A stretch of 27,487 nt of DNA from Protostelium mycophagum. Lineage: Eukaryota > Evosea > Variosea > Protosteliida > Protosteliaceae. The notes beneath the pieces were generated by a model. The model searched no databases. It saw nothing but the letters and a program-made list of their open reading frames with translations, and had not been told where the DNA came from. Location: positions 1-27,487 of the forward strand of contig MZNV01002244.1 in the NCBI GenBank assembly GCA_002081555.1, written 5' to 3'. Below, one piece after another: positions 1 through 10,500 of this stretch. Position 1 is the first letter of the stretch, and each line of letters begins with the position of its first letter. The position numbers and the translations under genes were made by a program.

Positions 1-483
1 CTGTGATGTTTTTTGTTGTAGTTCAGGCATCTATCGTATTATCCGTGCGTGCGTAGGTGGTGTTGCTGCTTGTTGGCAAGTGCCAGAAGGACAGAAGGTC
101 TCCTCTTGAGGTGGGCCGTGCGGCGTACTCGATGAATTTTCCCTCTGAGATCCCTTCCGGTAGTCCGAACCGAATTTTCAGAAATTACGGATGAGTTTCC
201 AAGGAAATCGCATTTTTTTGTCTGCCTTAATGTGGAACTTTTACGGTATGCTAACAGGTCCCTTCGCTGTAGATAAAACGTTGCCGGCAGGTGTCCACAA
301 TCCATCAAAACAAATGTTTGGGCGAAATATCTTATTTTATGTCAACTGTGCAATCACATTTTCCAAGGCACTGCAACGCACCAATGTTCTCATTAAATTA
401 CTTGAAGTCTTCTGACTATTAGGAAGGTCTTCAGTTTGTGGGTTTGCTTTCTTCTCTTTCTTCTTTCTGTTGTTATTGTGAAG
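1..483. other. Intergenic DNA without a supported gene
   Basis: Short open frames exist on both strands (for example 39-308 on the minus strand and 191-415 on the plus strand). None has a recognisable domain, a convincing start or a GT-AG exon chain like those elsewhere in the window. It could contain a piece of a gene running in from the left, but I cannot show one. Positions 476-483 are the left copy of the MITE target duplication. Confidence 0.5.
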
Positions 484-578
484 TAAGGACCTGCGTGAGT
501 CCGACTTTACCGTGACTCGCACGCAGTATCGATTTCCGACGGTTTGTTACCGTCCAGTCGGACTCGTGCAGGTCCTTA
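484..578. mobile_element. 95-bp hAT-like MITE with 8-bp target duplication
   Basis: The ends are a 23-bp terminal inverted repeat. The left arm at 484-506 begins TAAGGACCTGCG, and the right arm at 556-578 ends CGTGCAGGTCCTTA; 21 of 23 positions pair. The direct repeat TTGTGAAG lies immediately outside both ends (476-483 and 579-586). An 8-bp target duplication plus a terminus fitting YARNG (TAAGG...CCTTA) is the signature of hAT-superfamily elements. At 95 bp it has no coding capacity, so it would need a transposase in trans. The intact duplication and nearly identical arms suggest a fairly recent insertion. Assignment to hAT is inference from the ends alone. Confidence 0.75.
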
Positions 579-586
579 TTGTGAAG

Positions 587-1000
587 GTATAATATAAGTT
601 CTAAACACAACAGAGATTTACACAAGTTGCTTAAACAGCTTGGACTTATTTAGGTACACTCTCACATGAACAAAGCAACACAAGCACAAACAAAAAACCT
701 CTGCAGGCACTTGCAAAAGACTTGACTATGTCTATGCAGGACTCAAAACAGCCAAATTTGACTACATGACTAACCATCAAGTCAGAAAAAATTGAATCAA
801 AAGGAATTGCCCTGTCTCTCACACCAAAAAATCACACAGAAGTGTGCCTCTTCAGAAAAGAAGACAAGAGAAAATACATAAATATTTCTCAATGATTTTC
901 TTAATGTTGTACTACTACTTGCTACTGGTTGCAGACTGCGGACTTGGGCATATGCACATCTTCATAAATAAACATAATCACTTATTTGTAATCATATAAT
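587..1000. other. Non-coding AT/CA-rich stretch
   Basis: A-rich and CA-rich sequence with dense stops in all frames. I see no gene, RNA fold or repeat in it. Confidence 0.6.
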
Positions 1001-1180
1001 GATTATACATATAATTATTATAGATCCCCTGGACACAGAATCATGTACATCACAAAGTTTCATCATCTCAAAATTCTTTGGATTTTTTGTGATTATACAC
1101 ATAATTATTATAGATCCCCTGGACACAGAATCATGTACATCACAAAGTTTCATCATCTCAAAATTCTTTGGATTTTTTGT
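1001..1180. repeat. Tandem duplication, two copies of 90 bp
   Basis: Copy 1 (1001-1090) and copy 2 (1091-1180) both start GATTATACA and end GGATTTTTTGT. They differ at one position near the start (CATATA against CACATA). They abut with no spacer, as expected from a recent local duplication by slippage or unequal exchange. The unit does not look coding. The open frame crossing it on the plus strand simply reads the same peptide twice. Confidence 0.95.
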
Positions 1181-1436
1181 TGAAAATTGTTTGCAAAGAA
1201 CCTTGTCTATGTAAAAAACAATGCAAAATTAATTCAATGGTTATTTACAATATCACATCTGATTTTTGGCGTCATATTTCTATTTTGCGGTCAAGTATAG
1301 GTGAAGAAAACCAGCTCGTACAAGCAATTTCAATCCATGTAGACGGTGGTTTAGAGGGTGGGAGAATCCGCAGGAAGACCCCACGCTATCAAGAGATTGA
1401 GAAGCAACAGTTCGCTTGTAATACAACCCAGAGTTG

Positions 1437-4400
1437 TCATCTTTCATTTATTGGTTGCTTCGGACTTGGTGATCCTTCTGTAGAATCTCTTGGTTTCTTT
1501 TGGCCCTTCCCCTTTGGTTTTTGCCTCTTGAGGCGGCTGCTTGTTCTTGTTTTTCATACCTTTTATTGTTTAGAATTTAAATTTGTGATTCACAATTTAA
1601 TTTTGAAAACGGGAGATGTCTCACTGGGTTCTTTCGGCGCGATGGACTTGCTGGCTGATCTCTCCAAATCCATTTTTTTCACCACGTTTTCGTACCTGTT
1701 TTTGTCATTTACAGCGTTGTAGATGAAGGAGCCGTACCTTCCCTCCTCGAAATCCCGAAGTGAATATTTTGACACGTCCATTTTTTTCACCTTTTTCTTG
1801 AAATCCTAAAGAATTAGATGCGACTACAACGATGTAGACTCACGATAGCGTCAGCGCTCTCTCTCTTTAACTTTTCCCTGACTAATTCTTCAAGTCTACT
1901 TTCCATTCGGTCACGTGACTGTGGGTTGAGGTCTGCAGATTTTTATTATCTCGTGAAGAAAATTCGACGAAATTCTACTCACAACCAGTCCTTGAAGGTT
2001 CTTCACTATCTAAATCTACAACGGTCACTTTCCATTTTCCCGCCAAAAATTCACCTGCGTCCTCCTTGCCGGAGTCAGACCAAGGCCCCGGGACTTTCAT
2101 GACTCTTAGCCCTTTGGCCATGAATTTTTCAATCTTGTCTACGAGCGCCTTCTCTTCAAGCTGTGTAGTTCGCAGGCCCACCGTGATGATTTGTGGATCC
2201 TTAGACACAAACGTGATGGCTCTACATCGTGTGAATTTATGTGATGTCATATTATGATGTCACGAATTCCTAAACTTTTCGTGGAAGATTCACGGGACGA
2301 AATATTGTGACCGTCTACAAACCTTCCTTCTGCCCCCGCTCTCCCCGTCCGCCCCACCCTGTGTACATAGTCCTCCGGTGACACGGGCACGTCAAAATTG
2401 ATGACATATGGAAGTTCGGGCACGTCAATACCTCGGGCCAACACCTCAGTCGCCACAATGAATTGCAACTCTTTCTCTTTGAATTTGGACAGGCAAGTCT
2501 CGCGATGTGATGGTGAGTGTTCTTTATGTATGGCAGCAGCGGCCAGACCGAAAGACTCGAGGGCTTCTGCCTGAGAGTTGTAAATCGCGTTGTAGATGCA
2601 GAGAAGATGAGATATCGCACCAAGCGGTCCGCCCTCTGTCTGGTTCGGACGAATATGATGGCTTGATTGTCTTTGAGGGAGATGTGTCCGCGCCTTCTGA
2701 TCAGGTAAAGCAATAACGCCTGTTTTCTTCTTGATGTGACATGGTAGGCGATGTGCTCGACTACAACGGGTCAGAGGATTTAATATGGCCGTCTACAACG
2801 AGGCACCTCCTTCTGGGACGTCCATCTCTTCGTTGAGGTTTATTTTTTCGGCCTCTGGTGCTAATCTCTCAATCATGGATTCCACGTCTTTTGTCAAAGT
2901 TGCAGAATACATTAAAACCTAAATATACGAATTATTCTCGATTTTAAATATTTTGTTATCAATCTACAATGGTGTAGACATACCTGTTTTTTTGTGAATC
3001 CGGAACCCATTCTGAATTTTGGTAATCTTCTCCAGACAGAAATGAGATCAGGAAGTAAACCCATGGCCAACATCTTGTCACATTCATCCACTACAACGGT
3101 GCGAATGGAGTCAAGGCGTAAGATGGGTGTTTCTACAATTCTTCAGAAACTTGCTATTTCCATCAAAAAACTTTAGTTTTCAGAAACGAAAATAAATTTA
3201 TTCTTAATATAAAATAATAAAATTTTGAATCACCTTGCTCAAGGTAAGTCTTCATTCTTCCCGGGTTTGCGATGACAAGATTGACTCCTTGTGCGAACTG
3301 TTTGGCCTATGTGGTGTCATCTTTACGTCATTCTACAACGCGTTACCTGTACTGACTCTGGGATACCACTGTGGACTTCGCAAGTGTTGAGGTTTTTTAT
3401 GTGTTTCGATAGTATCTTGGCATGTTCATGCACCTTCTCGTATCAGACAAATTTTAACACAAAATAATAAGTGTAAAAAGAGTTGAATTTTTTAATTAAA
3501 AATACCTGTTCCGCTAACTCTCTAGTAGGAGTTAAAATCAGCACTGTTGGTTCAATCAAATTCTCCTGCTTCTGAAATTTCTCAGAAATTTCTATTGTAC
3601 AACGTCTGCTCACCGTGACCCCGGCTTCGACGTCTGCCGCGTCCACTTTTAGTTTTTTTGACAGTTGGTGTAAAACTGGCACCAAATAAGCCGCTGTCTT
3701 TCCCGTTCCAGTTTTGTCCGATACCACCAACTATTTGAATTTTAAAATCAATTTTTTCGCGGGAAAATTCTCTTACATCTTTTCCCTCCATAGCTTTAGG
3801 GATGGTCTTACGCTGTACATTTGTGGGATTTACGTATCCAAAATCGTTGACACCCTTCAACACGTCATCGTCCAGCCTGAATTGGGGGAATACGGTGACT
3901 CTGTGTCTCCTTCTTGGAATATTTTTCGCTTGGATAGTCAACTCAATTTAAACTTTCAAAATTTCGCACCTGAACCGACTGTTTTCCCGCCAAATTTCTC
4001 TCGCTGTACATTCTTTTCGGTCTGGTCTGTTTTCTTTTTTGATAGACCGAGGTCCTCTCTCAATCTTTTATTGTGCTCCCTCTTTGCCCTTGCAAAACCA
4101 AGCATTTTCCCATCTTCATCATATCTCACTGGTGGTTCAAATTGTGCAGATCCATCTGATCATAATAAGGAAAATCATCATGAGACGACGCACCTGGTTT
4201 CTTTCTAGGAATAAAAGTGTTGACATCCTCAACAGGAAGACCAAGCTTTGATCTGGTTTTGAATGTCGCCCTCTTGGCCGACTCGAACGCCTTTTTGAAA
4301 TCATCCGAATGTGATTGTGTTCGCTTGTCATCGATCTCTGCTCTCTTCACTGATGACAGTGAATATGGACGGAAACTAAATCATCCAGTTAGCAGTTACA

Positions 4401-4500
4401 TTTTGATTACAGCATACCAAGATGAGACTGGTGTTCTCAGATTGAGTGACACGGGAGAAGGTCCAGTGAGAGGCCTCACCCTCGCGATGTATGAGATCAT
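1437..4500 (-). CDS. DEAD-box ATP-dependent RNA helicase (RhlE-like), 16 exons
   Basis: Predicted 742 aa from exons 4500-4418, 4375-4194, 4155-3970, 3928-3777, 3730-3506, 3436-3347, 3297-3234, 3132-2984, 2918-2807, 2760-2621, 2570-2323, 2221-1983, 1932-1844, 1805-1738, 1695-1594 and 1536-1437. All phases close. Helicase motifs appear in order: Q motif with GYVNPTNVQ (about 178-187), Walker A DKTGTGKT (206-213), PTRELA (269), ANPGR (316, where TPGR is usual), DECD in place of DEAD (343), SAT (382), VATEVLARG (about 499) and HRVGRTGRAG (530). The family unwinds or remodels RNA using ATP. The tail is basic and probably binds RNA. Motif V-VI spacing resembles RhlE-type helicases; I cannot name the orthologue. 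The first exon is Arg-rich without acidic residues, so a mitochondrial presequence is possible. The start (ATG at 4500) and the last acceptor (1537) are the weakest parts. Several introns carry the TCTACAACG element. Only 79 bp separates its start from the Sib stop codon. Confidence 0.88.
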
Positions 4501-4579
4501 TTCTGAGATTGTGTTTTGTGATCATGTCTCGTTGTAAACCGGAAAAGTGAAAAAAAATTGCTTTAATTTATTGGTACAT

Positions 4580-7500
4580 TTATTCGTCGTACAGAGGGTT
4601 GATGACTGATGATCGACCTTGTTGGACATATAGTGGATTGTCTACAGTTCCTGCAGACTCAAAATCTAGCATTCCAGCGAAGACCTCGTCCTGGGGCTTC
4701 TTCACCAGCTTGGCCACACCAGCAATAGCACCAGCAGCAGCGGCCGCTCCAGCAACTGTGGAAGTAGCAATGACGATCGTTGCAGTCTTGGACTGACCGG
4801 AGGCGACTGCCGGATTCTGGACAGTGATGGTAATGTTTCCATATGCCTGCTTGTGACTGGTGGCGACCATTGTGACGTCAGCACCACCTCCACCGTCATC
4901 TACTGCGATCTTGAAGAGGTTAGTTATATATAGTTGGCAAATTCATCCTCTTACCCAGATGTTGTATGTCCCGGAGGTGTTGCTGAGGAAAGTCATGTTT
5001 TGGAACCAAGTGGTTATAGACTCCAATCTGGTAAAGCATCTGATCACCCTCTGGTCTGATGACACAGTGCACGGAGCGATACCTTGTCTGTTCTTGGTGG
5101 TGGTGGCACTTCTCACACTCAAAGTGGCGGATGCTCCAGAGAGTGTCACGTTGAAGACTTCTGCACCTGCATAGTCGGGATCGGTTACGCCGATGGGGAT
5201 AATGACGGGAGTGCCTGTTGTGGTCGTGTAGTTGTTTTGGAACGTCAACACCGGGGGCTGGTTGTAGTGGATGTTGCGGAACAACTGTGAGTAGGTCGCT
5301 GATGTTTTGAAGTAGGGATCGATCACACTGAAAGTAGCGGAGTCCTCCACATTATCAGCGAAAAGAGTGAGTCTGATTGTCTTACCGAAGTGGGTGAATT
5401 AGTAGCGGGAACATAGACCACCTTGAATATGGCCACATTCGAGGCATTATCGTATCCTATAGGAGAGAACAGAACAGATGAAGCAGTCAAATCAATGCGC
5501 TGGGCGAATCAATACAAATGAGGAAAAAATCATCACTCACAATTCCCAAATTGCAAGTGTCGTTCTGAGGCACGTAGTCACAAGTGAATAAGTCACCATT
5601 AGAGGGTGCTGATGACACATAGGCCATCAACTGTTGCGGAGTATTATCCACATCCGTTCCATTGAATCCAACCACGATGGGAGTTCCGAGAGGAGCGAAA
5701 GCCTGATACGGTATGCTGAGATCTCTGATCAATACTGGAGGCTGATCCACAAAAGTCACGTTGACGTATACATCTTGGTATGTGGTTGCGCCGTCCAAAT
5801 CAGTTATTGCGATGGTAAAGTAGGTGTAATTATCTCCGTACTCATAGCCAAACGGAGTGAATAATAATTGTAGATTCTCATTGCCAATGGTCAGAGGAAC
5901 TGACGAGGTGTAGTTCCAGCACACGCTTGATCCATCTTCTGAATTGACCACGGTGATATTGCCTCTGCTGGGTGCGACGGTGAGGTTGTATTGCAAGAAG
6001 ATGCTGGGAGTGTGGTCGTCGACAGCATTCAGAATGAATTGAATTGAGCTTGCCTCATTTACAACGAGCCAGTTCGGAAATTGCGCGACGGGAGGTTTGT
6101 TGACATAAGAGACGTTAAATGATGCTTCAGCGGTATTGGAAGTTAGTCCCGCTGGGTCCGTCGCAAGATATGAGACAGTCTCGAAGGGTCCAGTCCTGTT
6201 ATACGTTCCCGCCGGAGGGGTGTAATAGAATACGGTGGTCTCATTAGTGAACGATAATTGTCCGGTAGTAAGGCAGCGAGTCGCTTGTGAATCGAAGCAA
6301 ATGGTTCCGACCGGAGCGTTCAACAGGGTCACAGTGAGGAGTCCAGAATTCAGCTGATTGGGGTTGTTATTGATTGCTTGGAACTGGAAGGTAGTGGTGG
6401 TATCTTGGTTTACTGCTCAAGTCAGAAGATGCGGACATATCGAAACAATAAAGACTCACAAGAAACCACAAAGTCGTTGGCGGTAGGAGGGATATCGGAC
6501 AGTGCGATGTCTAAGGTAGCAGTGTAATTGCCCGAATAAGCCTGTCCATCAAAATATCTGTATGTGAAGGTAGTTGCGCCGTATTCCAAAATTGTAGACG
6601 TGAAACTGATCGAGTTCCAAGTACCAGAGGCGAAGTATTCGGATGGTGTGATCACGTTGTAATCTGCGTCTCTCAAGCTCCCAAAGGATGGCACGGTCAA
6701 GATATCCAAACTTAGTATGTCTCCATCAATATCAGCGGCAATAAATCTGTTGGCGAGAGAATTGTTGACGCCGGATTTACCGGTGAAAGTGAAATCTGAT
6801 CCAGTGGGAGGATGGTTGACGTGAGTGACATTGATTACGGCGGTAAAAATGGCAGAGGGTGTTCTCACAGAATCCACAAACTGGAAGGTGAAGGTGTCAA
6901 TGCCGTAGAATAATGGAGCAGGAACATAGGTGAGTGAATAAGAGGAAGTTGGGAAGGGCAAGGCGCTAGGTTCTTGCTGATTATTCCCGATAGGAACTAC
7001 AGTATTGGATCCATCGTAGATGTTACCGTTGACATCTGAGATCTTGCCAGATGATGGAGATGTCAAGATGACAAGTGTCAAGTTGCTTCCTTGGATTCCG
7101 TCCACGTCATTGCCTACCAAAGCAAAGGTCTGATTTCTGTCTTCAAAGAGATGTATTTGTTCGCCTTTGATAAAATTCGGAGATACCAGATTAGGAGGTG
7201 TAGATGTTGCAGCCATCACGGTGACAGTCGCGACACCAGAAACTCCACCGTGGTTATCTTCAGCTACTAAAGATACCTGTCCGAGATTTCCAATAATGTT
7301 GGAGCTGAATCCAACCACAAGAGAGAATGAATCTACCACGGACATTCGGGCAATGATCGTGCCGGATGTCCCAGTCAAAGCGGTATTTACACCGTTGTAG
7401 AGAACGGCATACCCAGTTGTCTGAACAAGAGTAGAGGCTGTCAAGTTCGCTGCTTCAGAATCCATCTGTCAAAAATCAGGGGTTGTTCGTTACACACACT

Positions 7501-10500
7501 CACATTGCTTGGATCGGGGTCAAATACGGAGAAGTTCAAGTAACAGTTTGCGTCAAAACCACAAACAACTGAGGGAGTAATTGCTGTCAAAACTGGGGGA
7601 TGATTGAAAAAGGTGACATTGAAATACACTGTGTGCGTCTTTGATGAACCTCCCAGTACATCTGTTAAGATGAACTCAATAGAATCCATTCCGCTGAAGT
7701 AGATGTTGGGACCGTAAGTGAGACCCCAAGAGGATGTTCCCAGCACCGTCCCGTTATAAACCGTGGTGGATGGTTGATTCTCCGCCAGATTGAAGACAGA
7801 TCCTGAAGTCACCAAACTTCCCAAACGAGTAATTAGGTTGCCGTATTTTGGACCTTGGACTAGTGTGAATGTCAAATTGGCTCCCTGGTTACCATCTATG
7901 TCACTTCCGGTCACTATTATTGATTTTGTAGTGTCTCCTGGGAATGTTACAGCTCCAGCGGGGGCAGATAGTACGAAGGGAGGGGTATCCACGCCCGCCA
8001 AGATTTGGACTGAGACAGTGGCTGACTTTTCCAAGTACATGTCGGTTGCGTAGATTTGGAGCGTTCCCAGGGTTCCCACAGCGTAGTCATCAACCTGAAG
8101 AACAACTGACACCGAAGCAGGAGGTGTGAGGCCGGATGAGAATTGAAGGCTAGCACTTGGAGCAGAGACCACATTCTGGTTGTTGTTATATACCGTTGAT
8201 ACAGAGCTGACGTGGTTGAAGGAGTAAGAACTAAAGGTAAGACTGGCGCTTTCGGGGAAATCAGGATCAGTGACATAAAATGGAATGCTGCAGGCTGCTC
8301 CGATTGGACATGTCACCTATTGATCATTAAAGAACTTCAATTTGCCTCGGGCATCTACCTGAGGATTGGCAGTTGTCAGAGTGGGGGGAGTGTCCACAAA
8401 GGTCACAGAGATTAGAGCCTTGTACACAGGAGAGGACGATCCCAGAACGTCAGTGAAAGAGTAAGAGAAATAGTCACTTCCGTAATGATACGGGGTGGGT
8501 TGGTAAGTAACTTGCCAAGACGAATAGTCGGATCCCAAAGGAGAATTCCTGTAAGGAACTCCAACGGTAGCATTAATCCCGTTAACTAGCAAAGTTCCAT
8601 TCTTGGGCGGAAGGATAATGGTGAAGGTGAGAGTCTCACCCTGACCATTGTCCATGTCAGTTCCAGTGATATTCACCACAGAAGTTCCATTCTGGAGGAG
8701 GGTCACGGGGTCTGGGTTCTGGCTGTATTTGAAAGGTGGATTGTTTGGGGCAGCATACACTGTCACGGCGACCATTGCAGATCTTCCATTGCTTCTGTCC
8801 TTAGCTTGCATGGTGATCGTTCCTAAGAAACCGGAGGCTATTGTGGACAGCTGCAACCAGAAATCGACGGTCGCAACGGGATTTAAGGGTGTAATTCCGG
8901 CTGTGTTGAAAGCATAGACGGTGGGATTGACTTGTGTACTGTAGAAGTAACCGGTGACTTGGGAATCCAATGTGTTGCCGATCTGTAAAAGTGTTTCCAC
9001 ATCATTCTTATCGGGATCGTTGATAGCTGTGATACGTTAAAACTTGGTAATGCACGAATCATACGTACTGAAACGGATAGTACAGTTGGATTGAACGGCA
9101 CAAGTGACATTTGTCACGGAAGACAAGGTTGGGCTGTGGTTGGTGAAAGTAACGTTTACCACAGTCGCTTGGACCTGAGTGCTTCCTCCCAATACATCCG
9201 TTAAATAATAGCTGAACTGGTCCGGACCAGAATAATACATATTGGGGGCATAATTCAACGTGTAGGTGGTCGCGAATGGTGCCGGATCACTGGAGATTAT
9301 TTGGTTGTAGTTAACCTGTTGATTTCCACTCAGAGCCACACCGTTGAAGGTGATAGCTCCATATTGAGGTGCCGCAAGGATGGTTAAATAGAGTTTTGCC
9401 CCCTGATGACCGTCTGGATCAGTACCGGTGATTGTGAGCGGCACATTCCCATCCCCTGGAACTGTGATGATGCTGGGCGCAGATACGAATGAGGGATTGC
9501 GGTTTGGTGCTGCTGTGATCGAAATGGTACTCGTGACAATTGCTCCAGCTGTATCCTCGGCTGCAAAATATTGAGAAAATTGCCACCGAAATGATCACTA
9601 ACCTTGAAGAGTGATTGAACCAAGACTTCCGGTGGCCAAGTCATCAAACAGAATAATAAAATCATAAATTCCATAGGCAGGGCCTGTAGTATTACTTGTT
9701 ATCACTGCAGTATTGCTGGTCCAGAGAGATATCCCACCTCCAGGTGTCACCACCCAGATTGTCACGCTGTTAGTCACGTTCCACTGGGTCACAGAGACTC
9801 CCACATTATCAGGGATATCTCGGTCCGCCGTGGAGAAATTGATGGTGCAGTTCTCTCCAATTGCGCATTGAGGGTTTGAAGTGGTGAGAGTCGGCGGGTG
9901 ATTCTTGAATGGCTGGTTGATTTGGACTATTCCGGTATCAGTCAAACCAAGTACGTCCTGGAACACATATTGGAATGTGTCGGAACCGTAAGTGTACTCC
10001 GTGGGGACGTAAGTGAAGCCGTAAGTGGATGATTCATCAGAGGGGATCCTCTCTGAAGTGGCATATACATAACCTCCAGCTGGGAGATTACTGGGAATTA
10101 AAACACCCTGCTGTGTGTAGAGAGTGCCGTTCTTCGGGTACTGAGTGATGATCATAATCAAATTGATTCCTTGTGTTCCGTCCGGATCTGACGCGATCAG
10201 GACTCCATTTGTGGAGGCTCCGATTGCGGGGTTGAATATTACAGTTCCATCAGGTGCAATGACCGGAGGCTGATCCGACCTAGCAGTGATAGTCACCACG
10301 TACGGGCTGACATTACTTGTGTTGGACTTATCAGTCACTGCAAAAGCGATCTGTGTCAATTGTCCTTGGGCGTAGTCGTTCGTGCTAATTGTCGTAGTGA
10401 CGGTATTGCTTCTGGGGCCATTTGTAATGAATACGCCATTGGCACTGATATTTCCAGAATTTTGAGGACTGGCGGTATCCGAGAATGTTATTCCCGTGAT

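Noticed and set aside
39-308. 89-codon minus-strand and overlapping plus-strand open frames at the left edge
   Set aside because: No domain, no splice pattern, biased composition; chance open frames.
1001-1180. CRISPR-like array
   Set aside because: Two abutting copies with no spacers, in a eukaryotic genome.
1168-1722. 184-codon plus-strand open frame
   Set aside because: It is antisense to the helicase 3' exons and runs out of the tandem repeat; the minus strand explains the coding signal.
4217-4537. 106-codon plus-strand open frame
   Set aside because: Antisense to helicase exons 1-2, which carry in-frame minus-strand coding.
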